A stretch of 64,000 nucleotides of DNA from positions 48,832,966 to 48,896,965 of the forward strand of contig OX393576.1 of NCBI GenBank assembly GCA_947652605.1. The letters are read 5' to 3'. A program made the position numbers and the translations under genes. This document shows positions 11,646-23,827 of the stretch, one piece after another. The notes under the pieces were generated by a model, which saw only the letters and a program-made list of their open reading frames with translations, had not been told where the DNA came from and did not search any database. This DNA is from Elmis aenea. Taxonomy: Eukaryota > Arthropoda > Insecta > Coleoptera > Elmidae. Numbering within the stretch: the stretch's first letter is position 1; every line of letters starts with the position of its first letter.

Positions 11646-12235
11646 GAAAAGATTTATATTTATTTCTTACTTTTATAAATAATTAATTTGGTTACGTCAT
11701 TTAGATTATATTTTTATAGAAAAATACATATTTAATTTCTGTTGGTTTACCAATTTAAAATGTTTGAAATATTTTATTAGACGTTATTTTTGTTGAAGAA
11801 TGTTATATATTTATTTTTATAGTAAAATGTTTTGAAATAATTTATTAGACAATATTTTTGATGGAGAATTTTATATATTTATTTTTATTAACAAAATCCA
11901 AATATACAATTATTTTTGTTATTTTGTTTATTATTAGATTCGTTATAATGTATTTTCCTCGTTTTGATAACCCATGCCAATGACTGTATTATTGCATGGC
12001 CAATATATATCATTGGTCTGCCAATAACCGTATTTTATGACAATTTATTTTGAATAGGCATTTTCCAGTTTTAAGAGTATTTTATCAATTATTAAAAATA
12101 AATTTTATTAAACTTTGACATTTAAGGAACAAGATTTAAATACATTTGAAAACCCTAGTAATTTTTTACTAGTCAAATAATGTAATTTTAAAGTTCATTG
12201 CGCTTAACCGGCCAATAACTATCATGTTTACCCTA

Positions 12236-13443
12236 ACATTTTAAAATTTAATGTCGTGCCAAAGTAATACCTACTCAAAGGTTAAAGAGAAAATATAATA
12301 TAAACCAGTCTCTCAGTTTAAACCCGCTCGTTAGTTTTAAACACTTCTCCCTTCAATAATACATAAAATGTCTAATATTAAATCAAAAGAATTCACTGAA
12401 ATAAATTAATTGCTCAGTCTTAAAGTAACTTAATTATAATTGAATTCGCTGATTGCTAGCAATCAATAATTGAAAAATATTTCCATAGTTCTTAACTTAA
12501 AACATACAAGTCTGCACAAATTATATAACGTTTTTGCTAAGTTATAGCAATGTTATTATCACTTTACTCATTTAAATTCTAGACAAATATTTAATTAAAA
12601 TTGGGTCAGGCTTACTCAAATAGCAAATTAAATATTTAAATTAATTCACATTTCTAATGCAGTTTCATACGTGGTGTACTAAGTTATTGGGTAGTAAGAA
12701 TTATACCATAATTAAGAGCTTTTATGGCTGAGACTAGTAGCTACAGTTCACGTATAAACCAAATTAAAATTTATATTTTGTTGTACTGAAATACTATTTA
12801 TTAAAAATTTTCTGTTGCTTGTTTTATTCTGCTAGTGATACGACTTATTGAGCTTGATATTTTTTTGTAGGTTGGTAGAAAACAATAAATCAGCTAGCGT
12901 CACACATGTGTTAAATTGCCGACTTCTTTATCCGCTTTGAAGTATGATAAAGATAGTAAAAATTTATTCGTGGGTGGACTAGCACAAAATCGGATGTAGT
13001 AAAACCAGATAACGAAACCTCTTTGCATGAGTTTCAAGTATTTTACATTTTTCTTTGTAGCCGAATAATAGGTATTGCACTATTACGGAAAGGCAAAATT
13101 ATTACAGGCTTGAGTTTAAAATCAACACACCTCCTGCAGTTTTAAGGCCAAAAATTCGGATTTTGAAAACAAAATGCATTCGTGAGTTTGGCTTTTTCCT
13201 TAGGACGTTTTTTATCACTTAAATATAACGGGTGCTCAACCGCCTGAAAGTCACAGATCAATTCGAAAACTTGGCGCAGATCGTGAGCCTTTCCTGCTGC
13301 GTTCGCGCCTCACAGTAACATTGAAATTGCAAATCAGTAAATTTTTCAGTGGTAAAATGTTATACATATGTTGTCAAGTTATTAAAATTATTTAGGACAA
13401 ACAGTAAGCAAGTTATTAGTCTCATTTTTTGTGTACCGCATGC
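12236..13443. other. AT-rich sequence without feature
   Basis: No transposon end, coding motif or RNA gene recognised. Short GC-richer text around 13240-13320 is unexplained. Confidence 0.4.
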
Positions 13444-13568
13444 AATGAACCGGGGCCATCGTTATACTAGCGGGCCGACTCCTTAGTGCTAAATACAAGA
13501 AAAGTGGTGGATATAAAGGCAGACCGTTCAGTATTTGCGTATTTTTGTTATGTGCGTTTTAATTTTTT

Positions 13569-13860
13569 TGCTGGTCTCTAATACGATATAATTTTTTAAA
13601 AATGCATCTCCAACTTCACATTTGCTAAAAAAGCAAAAACTTTTTACGTCATCATTGTTTGCTCTTATTTTCTAATTTTTGCTTTATACATTTTTCATTT
13701 TCTGCTGGTCTCTAATATGCGATAATTAAAAAATAAGTTTTGTACCTCCAACTTCACGGTGAGGTATATTAGCAAAAAATCAATCAACTGTTTACGTAAT
13801 TTTTTGCAAACTTTTTGCTTTACTTTTTTGTTTTTTTTTGCTGGTCGTTTCCACAAGATA
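13569..13860. repeat. Subterminal tandem repeat, period about 135 bp
   Basis: TGCTGGTC recurs at 13569, 13703 and 13839, each time following a T-rich run. The intervening units share CTCCAACTTCAC and TTTACGT. Roughly two full units plus a start of a third, inside the left part of the P-like element. Confidence 0.6.
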
Positions 13861-14936
13861 TCCAACTTTTTCATGAATATTATTTGTTACAAATAGTATT
13901 CGTCGATTTTCAATACGAATAACTTCAAATTAACGTATAATTTACGTTAATATTTTGTTCTCATAACTTAATAATAAATAAAGTTCAATTAATAATTTAC
14001 AAATACTTTTAATTTATTGATATTAAAAAGGTAATATTAATGCGGTGATTGTCAAAACAATAAACTATTGTACGTAGCACAGGTTAATTTTTAATACGAA
14101 ATTGTTGTCTGTTTTTAGTATATTAAATTTTTACTCTAAGGTAAGTAATAAATAATTATGCTATTAGCTGATATTTGCATGTTTAGTAGCATGTACTTAT
14201 AACTTATATAACTATAAATAGACTTATATACAGTGTTTTTTGTAAATGATTTGTTGTTTAGTTTGTTAAAATAATTTACTTCAAAATAAAATTCAAAAGT
14301 AGCTTCATTACTTTGTATAACTAACAAAATTTGGGTCAGTAGTCAGACTTTTTATGATGGAGTTCGACACCACATATTGTACAATACATTTTGTGTCATT
14401 TTGAACTAGCGCAGTAAATCTTCCAAGATATTTTTTAAATAGATACAAAAAAAACGACATGCTGTAAATCTTATTCATACATATTGGTTTACAACTTTAA
14501 CCACTTCAAGACCTTAAAAAAATATTTTTTTAAACCGCTTTTTACTTCTAAATTTTGTTTTTAGTTTGAGAGCCCCTTTGGTCTTGACCAATCGCAGCTT
14601 CGTAATAGCCTTCTTTACTTCGGTGTTTTTTGTAATACGATTTAAAAAACAGTTGTAAAATAAATCGCAAATCATACAGTTGTAACTTGTAAGTGAACCC
14701 TTACATCTATAATCATACTAAGTTCTCTTCATCGCGAACATGCGATCATGCGAACAATAGTGACAATCGATTGCGGTGAGGTGCTTTTTTTTTTAAATCA
14801 TAGTAATTACAGTGAATTAATAATTTGCTTTATAAGAGATAATACATCGATGCAACCTTAAAAGAAATTCAAATTTCATTCATGTTTCTAAATTTATATT
14901 GTTGTTTCAGAATCCTTAATAATTACATAGCAAAAA

Positions 14937-14987
14937 TGCCTGTTAAATGTTGCGTTCTTGAATGTAAAATTAATTACAAAAGAAAGT
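14937..14987 (+). pseudogene. THAP domain N-terminal fragment
   Basis: ATG followed by PVKCCVLECKINYKRK and a stop. Cysteines and the following Asn-Tyr fit the beginning of a THAP zinc-binding domain (C2CH). No matching C-x2-H half was found nearby. Because it lies only 275 bp from the right terminus and points toward it, the element was probably rearranged or deleted internally. Confidence 0.45.
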
Positions 14988-15219
14988 AGTTACCCACCAT
15001 CGTTTAATTATTATATATTAAAATATTTATAAAACTTGTTTCTACAAATTATAAATAAAATATAATAAAAAAGAAGTAATATTTAATAATTAACGTAATA
15101 ATTTGCGGTATATTCTATAGCCAGGCTTATAGCGACTTATGCTTGGCATCGGCCTTTATCCCCACCACTCAAAAATTCAATGAGTCGACCCGCTAGTATA
15201 ACGATGTCCCCGAATGAAC

Positions 15220-15938
15220 GCATATACGTAACGATGCGAACCATTTTCTAAACACTGGCCAAATGGCCTAAAATCTTATAGGAACGTTTTTTATTTCTGT
15301 AGGTTAAACAAAACAGGGAGGTAAACTATGCCATTAAAAAAATGTTGTAAAGGTTTTAAAGGGCCACCCTAACGTTTAATTTTAATTTTACTGTTAGGCT
15401 GCACATTTTTAATTATTTGTAAGTGAATTAAAAATATAAATAAATGGTTTCTTACTCCAAATCTAAGAAGACAAAAATTATTTATTTATTATTGTGCAAT
15501 AGATACATGAAGACGCGCAAGTCGTAAACTTTCCGTCACACGTCCTTATTACGCCAGTCTGCACACACACACACATTGTTACACACCAATATTCTAATAC
15601 AGAATTTTTGAAATGCTGTATAACTTATATTAAACTGATGCAGGTATAATTAATTGATCTTTGGCGTACAAATAAAATACTCTCATGTCGACATTTAATT
15701 ACGAGGACAATAATTCAGAAAGTAAGTATCAGTTGGCTATTAAAAGAAACCGATAATTTATGCAGAAAAAAATATATTTAGATTTGATTTGCTATACCTT
15801 ATACCTACTACCTACTTCTGTACATAGTTTTACTACGTTATTCATAAGGGTTCCTGTTCTATGAAGAGATTATGCAGAAGCTGGTGCCCCGTTATTTTAA
15901 ATATTTCAATCATGGTGGAAATGATGTAGAAAAATAGT
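15220..15938. other. AT-rich sequence with a short CA microsatellite
   Basis: A CACACACACACACA run lies near 15562-15577. Otherwise nothing recognisable. Confidence 0.5.
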
Positions 15939-15942
15939 TTAA

Positions 15943-17046
15943 CACGTTGACTGCCGCAATAGTAAAAAAAATCCGGATTTTTATGGCCGGATTTTTTTAA
16001 TGCTTTAGTAGGATTACAATAGAATTAGTAAGTGACAATGAATTTTTTTTTTCTTGAAAAACGTATTTTTACATTGTTTTGAGCCGAGAAGCATAATCTG
16101 TTCACGCGGCCCCAATAGCTGAAATTTGCACTAACAGCCGTAAGCATCATACGCCGATTCATAGGAAAACAAGTCTATTCTTCCGTTTGCGACATTTGTT
16201 CGCTTGTTCATACCTCATACGTATATGTATGCATTTCGCGAAGGGTGTTTACTTGTAAAAGCTCCACAGTTTTTTGTTTTTCGTCAATAGTAAGTATTAA
16301 AAAAATGAGTTTTGAAGAGGAACAAAATAAATTAAGTCGCTTGTGGCAAGAGTGTCTCTAAGACGAAGATAGTGATGGTTTATTTGAAGATTCGGGCGAT
16401 GAGTTTATTACGAACAGTAGAAGTGATTCTTCTGATGATGAACCAATTCGCAAAAAAACAAAATCATAGCATTTTCATAACAATGAAATAGTGACAGAAG
16501 ACCGGTTGCAAAAGATTTCTCCTCTGACAAAGCTATTAATTCAAAATTTCCAAAAACCTGTCGTGTCAAAAGAAAATGTCTGTACCTATAGATGAAACCA
16601 TGGTACCTTTTAGACGACGTTTGAGTTCTCGCCAATATATAACCTGTACTAAATAGTCATTTACTTTTAATCTGTCAGTTTTTTATTTTTTTTTTAATAT
16701 GTAATAGGAGTATCATTTAGAAAGCTATTTATTTTTCTAGTTTATAAAAATGTAAAGAAACTTTGCGTTAAGTTTAAATAAATATGAATAATTCATCTGA
16801 GTTTTTATTACATTTCAGTAGTATGACACTACGAACATTTCGGGCCTTGAGAATCAACAGTCAAATCACTAAGGTACCGGGCAAAATTTTTTTCTATCGC
16901 TTACAGCCGTGTATTTAATGCTACATTAAAGTTACATGGATCTGAGAAGCGAGAACTACTTCTCCTGGCTATTAAAACTCGCAGTGTCTGAGAATCAATG
17001 GTTGATACTCAAGCATCACGTTGTGCTTCTCATGGCAGTCAACGTG
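15943..17046 (+). mobile_element. piggyBac-derived element with exact TTAA target site
   Basis: TTAA (15939-15942) CACGTTGACTGCC at the left and GGCAGTCAACGTG TTAA (17047-17050) at the right give a perfect 13-bp inverted repeat and the TTAA duplication diagnostic of piggyBac. The 1104-bp element carries only fragments of transposase. A small internal repeat (ATCCGG...CCGGAT) lies near the left end at 15970-16000. Confidence 0.9.
16305..16660 (+). pseudogene. piggyBac (PGBD4-type) transposase remnant
   Basis: From ATG at 16305 the frame reads MSFEEEQNKLSRLWQE, then an acidic region (SDGLFEDSGDEF, DSSDDEP) typical of piggyBac N-termini, with an in-frame stop. After an internal deletion a segment reads NFQKPVVSKENV, and one frame later VPIDETMVPFRRRLSSRQYI, the motif around the first catalytic Asp of the family. 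The second and third Asp regions are gone. A dead, deleted gene that may be mobilised by a related transposase. Confidence 0.75.
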
Positions 17047-17050
17047 TTAA

Positions 17051-18278
17051 GCTATTGACATCTTAAAGAATAAAAGGTATTCGAAATAAATTTTCGGTTT
17101 GTTTTAATAGCCAAACGGACAATCTTTGATTATGACTTTTTTAATTATAGTGTTTTCTGTTTTCTTTTTATTGGTAGCAAAATGTAAATGATTTAATTGT
17201 ACGCTTTCCTTAAATAATAATATATGTATAATGTAGTGAAATACAGTAAATTTGTATATTTTAAGGCAAAATTGACTACACTGTGCTTTAAAATATACAA
17301 TTTTATATTTAACGAACTATTTCATACCTACAAAAGCTATAATAATACATTTAAATCTTTGTAGAAGTTGAATTCATTACACTTTAGGGTTTAAGAGACT
17401 TCTATTTACTACAGAGTCTGATAAATTAATATTTTAATTAAAAAAATTATCGAGTAGACCGAGTTTTAGTATGAGTTGACCAATCACCCTAAATTTTGTG
17501 TAAATATGAAGATGAATTTTACCCGACAAAATGTCAATTTTGCTCAACTTTTATCACCCTTTTGATTGCAAATAATAAAATTACATTTTAAACCAATTTC
17601 ACATCACGCTAAAACGAGCCCTCAAATATTAAGTGAAACTAATTTTTTTTGTCTGTCAAACTTCTTCTTTCATCATTTCTAAACACACTACGCCCTATAC
17701 CTATATACATTCAGGCGTCGTTCTTCTCCAACTAATCGTTTACAACGTTCTGCAAGATTACAAACATTATCCCATTTAACATGTGTGCTAACTATTTGTA
17801 CGGATCTAAGCTTACCTAATTTCGCTATAATAGCAAACATATATAACACTGTAATACTGATGTATGTCTAGAATATTTCCATTTCTAGGCAAATTATGTT
17901 CAAAATACAGTTTTCCATGCTACCAATTACTGTTATATATTAATTTGTATTCAACATGTTCAAGATTTGTTTTACACAATATAAGGACCTGACTACAGCA
18001 GCTTGTAACTGAATTATTATGTGCGAGTTATCTGTCATAATTATATGCCTTATGATGTTCAAGTTTAATTGTGCTTTTGATATATTCAAACTTCACAATG
18101 TTTGTAGAAATAAAGGTGAAATTCTCTTGTACACTCGGTAATGTAAATTTTGCCTGTTAATATGTTTGTTATACGTTTAAGGCAGTAATGTAAATACCAA
18201 GTATTACTGAAGCTGCTACTTTAATACATTACCATAAATTATTCTTTAAATTTCTGTAAAAGATCGTTTTTGCTTGTA
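17051..18278. other. AT-rich sequence without feature
   Basis: Nothing recognisable in either strand. Confidence 0.4.
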
Positions 18279-18600
18279 TACAGGGTGTCCAAAATTTAAG
18301 GCTTAATATGGGAATCAAGATTATTGATAAAAGTTGGATTAAACTAGCGCAAACTGGAGTAATTTGGTGCTGTACAAGAATCTAAAAACGAGAAAACCGT
18401 AGCCTCAGTGGTCCAAAAGCGAATTCTATCAAAGATATTTTCTTTATGTCTGGAGATGTATCAAACTTGAAAATATATTTTATTGTGTACGCGCTGGTCT
18501 AAGTAGATTTGATTTTAAACTGTTCCTATAATTAAGATCATTTCAAAAGTTTTTTTGTTTTGTTTTTGTAGGCGCCATTTTGGGTCGTTGCATTGACTGA
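18279..18600. mobile_element. One end of a TACAGGGTGTCC element
   Basis: TATACAGGGTGTCCAAAATTTAAGG at 18278-18302 matches the terminus class of the foldback elements in this window, but no inverted partner was found downstream. The right limit given is a guess. It is a truncated or diverged copy. Confidence 0.4.
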
Positions 18601-19297
18601 TAGTAACAAACATTCTCGTTACAATGATTATGTTTGTAAGACTTAAAAAGTTGTTGAAAAAAATATATTATCTACTTGTAGTAGTTATTTGTAGTAAGAA
18701 TTATTATGTTTTCATACTTTGTAATTATTTAATTACTTATTTAATTATTGGTCTTACCTCTTCTTGCAAAATCCAATACGTATAACATCTATTTGCAATA
18801 ACAAGAATAATAGTGTAAGTTAAACTTAATTAATATAACATTTACTTCACACAGCGCATAGAAAATGAAAAGTTGCTTAGAAGTTAATTTTAATTGGTAT
18901 ATATTTTTAAAAAACCAAAATTTAGCGAACAAAATGCCTTTCGATAGCTTTTAAACCAAAGCAGCTAACGTAATATATTTTGCAAAATCTTATACAGCAT
19001 TTAATTAAGCTATTTTACAATTTTTAATCAATTTGCAACCTTTGCAGTAAGAAAGCTCACGAAATGGTCATCGAATTGGTGACAAAACAAATGTATATTG
19101 TACCTTTAAATTGTAAGAAACATCTGTAACTTATCCTCAACAAGTTTTATTAACAAATACGCAATGGATGTATAAACACTTATAATTTCGGATAATTTCG
19201 TTGGTAAGACTATATATTTAATACACAATTTAAAAAAATAAATAGCTTTATTAATTGAGTTGCTTTCGTTTTTCTGACGGATCTTTTACATCTAAAT
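18601..19297. other. AT-rich sequence without feature
   Basis: No motif or boundary recognised. Confidence 0.4.
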
Positions 19298-19910
19298 CAG
19301 TGTTTTTCAACCGTTTTGTATTTGCGCTTTCCTTTTCCACATACATTTATCTGCGCCCCCTATAAGTATCCTTTTTTATTGCGCCCGCATTACGATCCTC
19401 TAGTCTTACCAAAACCCTTTGTTTTAATTTCTCAACCATCTTTGCACTGAGTTAATTATTTAAAAAATGTGTATTTTTATCAGTATATTTTTTTTACTAA
19501 TAATAACTAAAGGTCTTACGAGATAAAAAGAACCACGAAATGCACAGAGAGTTGAAATTTAGACTTTACTAAAAACGTTAGGTTGTAGTGAAATTATTTA
19601 TAATACCTATTATAATAACGTTGTTTAAACAGACGATAGTTTTTAGGCAGCGCAGTAATAAACACTTTGGACGAGTTTTGGTTTCTGCGTCACAGTTCAG
19701 TTTATCTTGAAAGAGGTCTAAAAAATACATTGAAATCCGGAACACTAGTTGTAAGGCTTATTAAGAACCTATTATAAGCGACTACTGTCATATTAGTATG
19801 TATTTAACACAGTTTTTGTTATTTTTATAAACAGTTTTGCTTCAATGTCCAATTTTCTTAGCTCCCCCACATGGGGGCGCGCCCTACAGGTCGAAATTCA
19901 CTGCCCTAAA
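19298..19910. mobile_element. Old hAT-type MITE (CAGTGTTTTTCAACC ends)
   Basis: Left CAGTGTTTTTCAACC and right GGTCGAAATTCACTG are imperfect inverted repeats. GCGCCCCC and GGGGGCGCGCC stretches just inside pair with each other. Possible 8-bp duplication is weak (5 of 8). A second, smaller element (19505-19732) lies inside. Confidence 0.6.
19505..19732. mobile_element. MITE with AGGTC...GTTCAGTTTATCTTGAAAGA end, nested copy
   Basis: The right end GTTCAGTTTATCTTGAAAGA is nearly identical to the right end of the copy at 30355-30558. The left end is more diverged. Inserted in the old hAT-type MITE, so it is the younger of the two. Confidence 0.65.
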
Positions 19911-20755
19911 CATTTTTTATTTAACAAAGGTGAAATTGTATTTTAGTATGCACTGTTTATGTTTATATCGTTCGTAAACAGTAATTTTGCTCAATTTTAG
20001 ATACTTTTTAAGGAGTACCATATTCTGACCTATATTGCACCGGAAAATTGTGCTAAGCTCAGATTAAGTACAAGCAATTCTAAAATATTAAATTTTGGTA
20101 ATTACCGGTATTGGTATGCAGCACAGAACGAATTAAACGTTTATTACAACGATTTATGAGAGAGAAAACCACGGACGATAAGTTAAATTCAATTTTCATA
20201 ATTTTATTGTGTAGAATTATTCAATGCAAAAATTTATTGGTCTACATATAGAGTTTAACGGGCATTCTTCCTAAATATATATTTTCCGTTTATGTATACA
20301 AGTGTTAATTTAGCAGAGCGGTGTTTCCAAACCACAAAGCATATAAATTGTGAATACCAATAAAACCGTGTAAATTTTGTTATTAAATTAAGTTATTTAA
20401 TAAGCACAAAATGTAAATTTTAAATAATGTACGTTCGAATAACCACACCTAACGAGCAGTCGTTGTAATCTATCGCTGTAAAGCGCTTATACTTGTATTT
20501 GTGGAGCTAGAAGAATTTTGTGGTTAACGTACCTATTCATCAAATAGAATATTTTTTAATATTTCGTAAACATTTATTTTGCCAAGAATTCAATTTTTAT
20601 TTTAGCTAAATAAATAAATTTACCAGAATTATACAGAATACATTTATGTATATCCAGCAAAATAATATAATGAACGAATGTACTACTAAACAGATGTAAT
20701 TGCTACGTATATTTTCATGTTTGTCTTAAGAACCAACAATAATAAATTCAATATA
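19911..20755. other. AT-rich sequence without feature
   Basis: Nothing recognisable. Confidence 0.4.
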
Positions 20756-20756
20756 T

Positions 20757-21085
20757 TAAGAGAAGAATAGAGGAAATAAATTGATCGATAAAATCACAAA
20801 ATCAGTAACGAAAAAATTGTAAAAAACCTAGGTGTAACAGATATTGAAAAATAAGGAGACGAATCAATTAAGATGGCTTGGACATATACTACGCATGCCA
20901 GAAAGTAGAGGGCAGAGACTAAAAGAAAAGGAGTCAGTTGGAGAGAAGTAGCTAGAAATCCTAAATATTAAATTGGTTAAATTATTGATACCAGCACATT
21001 TCAAGAAAAAATACAATTAATGTTTGCAGATTTTTCAGGATATCAAAGACACTAGACACTAGGCCCCGCCTTGCATTACCTATTT
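20757..21085 (+). pseudogene. LINE 3' tail remnant
   Basis: Around 20865-20925 one frame reads RLRWLGHILRMPESRGQRLK, the well-known segment after the reverse transcriptase in many LINE ORF2 proteins (WLGH..RMP). The rest is broken by stops, and the piece ends in CTAGGCCCCGCCTTGCATT, a plausible 3' UTR. The palm domain is absent. Confidence 0.65.
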
Positions 21086-22019
21086 TTATTTTATTTTTGG
21101 GTTATTGTATTTAGCCTCACCTAACGGCAGAGAAGCGTAAGAACAAGAAAAAGAATTTATTTGATTTACTTTCAAATGAATAACACGAAAAAATACTGAA
21201 GCATCATTTACCAAAACACTACAAAACGACCAATTTATGAGGTTTTTTAACCTTAGTAAAACAAATTACGTTAAAATGGTACGGTCCTTACTTGAAATAC
21301 GTCAGTGACTGTGAATTTTGTACATTAACATACGATTTGTAAATTATAAATAGCCAACACAGCAATGTTTAGCCGGTCAAAAAAAGGAGTTTGTTGGTAA
21401 AATTGTTGTGTTTTATTTGTGTAATAATTTACTGTCTAGTAATTGCTTTGGACCTATTTTACTTTAATTGGTTTAATTAACGTTTAAGGGCCCTACCATG
21501 TAATAAAGATGATAACGAACCATAATCAAAAACAATTAGCATAAGAGTAATAAATGCTATTCTACAATAGCGCGGTCAATGTACAGTATGATCTGTAACA
21601 ATACACATTTAAATTTTGTTATTTAGGTGTAAACGACCGTTGTGAATGTTAAAATTTTGGTTTTGAAGTTCTTAAAAACAAAAGCTTTAAACTAAACACA
21701 TGGAAAATCACTATTTTTGTAATTTAACCATTGGTCTATCTGTAACGGTTTAAATTATTCCTGAGTATGTTCTACTTGAGAGATCATAAACCTTGTATAT
21801 TTATTTAGGACATTGCTGAACAAGTAAAAATAATGTTTGAAACACATTTTTTATCAATATAGTAAATGGTGTATTAAATTTAGTAATAATTTAAACCTCT
21901 AGAGCGTGAAATATCTTAAAGCATTAAAATAATAAAACTTTGCCTGCATAAATAAAGATAAGAGCGAATTACAGAGATCGGATATTGCGGTACAGAAATA
22001 TAAGTAAAGTGTGCTAAGA
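21086..22019. other. AT-rich sequence without feature
   Basis: No motif recognised. Confidence 0.4.
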
Positions 22020-22830
22020 GCCTTATCAGCCATCGATCCCGGTCAATGAGAATGATAGCGCGTCTCTAGAGATGCCGCTCGGACATCCGCTAAAGCTGCG
22101 ACACTCCTCGATATCGCACCCGGGGGCTGTTTTTGTTTCCCCATCTCGAGGAATAACAAAAACAGAAAGCTTCATTTCGAACTTCTTCCGGTCTCAAAAA
22201 AACAAAATATATTTTTGATCAATTAATCTTCTTGAGAGCATTTCTCAAAGGTACTGTTCAATAATAGGAGACATTCATCGAAAAATGGGCAAGTTTCAGG
22301 CTAACTTAAAAATAATCCTTTCGTAGAATTTTAATATAAAATTTATCATCTCGTTATGACAAGTTGAGCCTTATAGAGGGTCGATGACAGTTTAATACAG
22401 TAATATATTCAATTTCCCTCTGAATAATGAACTTTCGTTCGACAAAGGGTTGACTGGAGACGGGTATCCAGCTTTCCGTTTTCCTGATGGAAACTGACGC
22501 CATTGAGGTTAACTGCCAAGTGGACTATGATGCAAACCAACTTGTTCGATTGAAGGGCCGACATTGTCCACTGTCGTGATTGTTATGTGCGATAGGTGAT
22601 TCAAGAAGCTTGCTGCGGTCAGCGGTGGATTAACGGCGGAATTCTCCGGGGATGGACGCAACGTTATCATCCCGTGTTCAAGACGCTGGCCGTGCGGGCC
22701 TCTCGAGACCCATCCCGCGAAAACCACAATCACCGCCGGGGATTTTAACCATACTTTGGCTTCTACCCGCTCTCGGGATTATTACAATGGAGAAAAATAG
22801 CAACCGCTACACCCGCTACACTATGCACGC
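22020..22830. other. GC-elevated unique island
   Basis: Base composition rises sharply relative to flanks and homopolymer runs become rare, especially at 22040-22140 and 22440-22800. Overlapping short open frames occur on both strands (22509-22733 minus, 22652-22837 plus) with no recognisable domain. No transposon ends were seen. Candidate conserved non-coding element, promoter or untranslated exon of a host gene. Confidence 0.35.
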
Positions 22831-23819
22831 TGGTTAAAGTTATTTGCAAATGAAAATATTCCTTAAATTTAACGTAACGCAACGAGGAATGATTAAATAT
22901 TAAAATTGTAAGCACAATGACAGAGAACAAACGTGCACATTCAAGCATTGTTTTACAAGGATTAAGTGAGTTGGATTTATAACACAATACCGTAAGAATT
23001 CAAATTATTCTGCTCGTATTTTAATGCTAAATTATGTAAATTTAGGTAAACAAGTAGATGCTATGGATTTTAGCGACACTTAATTTCCTGCATTCGTTTC
23101 AAGGCGTCTACTAATGGACGAATTTTAATATAATTTCAAAAACAATATTTAGCAGCACATAATTCCGTTTCCAATTATATTTTTCTGCGAAAATTTAGAC
23201 AAAAACGGCGGTAAAATTACCTCCGAGTTACTTATGTACCTAAGCGAGCAAATGCGACTTTTATCAGACGTCTAAATTCAGAGGATATTTCGAGAGTGAC
23301 GTGGTAAATGCGCTAAGCGACAAACACCATGCTTCATTAATACTAAAGCGCTGGGAAGTTGAACATCGCAAAAGTTTACAAATTAAAATTGCAAAATCTG
23401 TCTTCCAACACCAACAGTTTAAACTTGACTATTTCAAACTGAGATTTCTAATTAAGTTCTACAACTTCTTAGGTATATTACTTAAAACTTTTTGGAAGTG
23501 TTTCAAATTTATTAATTTCTTTGCAGCGACTGTTCCTACTTTTAATTAAGATATTTTGTTTTGACGCATCAAATTATTAAGCTAGTGTGACCGATGGTTC
23601 ATAATCTCCACCTTTTAAATAAACGCGACATTTAATCAAAACGAAATTACAGATCATGAAAAATTAACAAATATGGTTTCGTTTGGAATATATTTTTCAT
23701 GACACTAATATTCAATGCTATATTTTAATATTATATTTTGAGTTACAACTTTTTAACCCTCCTTCAGACGCAATAGTTTAATGAAAGAGTTCGGGTGCAA
23801 AGTATCTAGTAGATACATT
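22831..23819. other. AT-rich sequence without feature
   Basis: An 82-codon frame at 23301-23549 has no recognisable motif. Confidence 0.4.
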
Positions 23820-23827
23820 GCGTATTA

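Larger units (their letters stand above)
9654..12233 (+). mobile_element. pogo/Tigger-like DNA transposon, complete ends
   Basis: Terminal repeats read GGGTAAACGTGACAGTT at the left and AACTATCATGTTTACCC at the right, flanked by TA on both sides (9652-9653, 12234-12235), as expected for pogo. Many copies of a GGCCAATAACT-like motif lie just inside both ends (see separate entry). The single gene encodes a pogo-type psq helix-turn-helix and a C-terminal PHD finger, but the DDE catalytic domain is missing. At 2580 bp it is a long but non-autonomous derivative. Confidence 0.85.
13451..15212. mobile_element. P-like element with THAP fragment and 7-bp target duplication
   Basis: Inverted termini CGGGGCCATCGTTATACTAG and CTAGTATAACGATGTCCCCG match over about 30 bp and are flanked by AATGAAC on both sides (13444-13450, 15213-15219). 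Inside, a short frame at 14937 begins MPVKCCVLECKINYKRK, matching the first zinc ligands of a THAP domain (C-x4-C). THAP domains head P-element transposases, and P elements make 7-8 bp duplications, so P-like is the best fit, though the catalytic region is missing. Tandem subterminal repeats lie near the left end. Confidence 0.65.

Noticed and set aside
22509..22987. Overlapping frames on both strands in the GC island
   Set aside because: Frames on both strands are expected in GC-rich text lacking stops; no domain seen.
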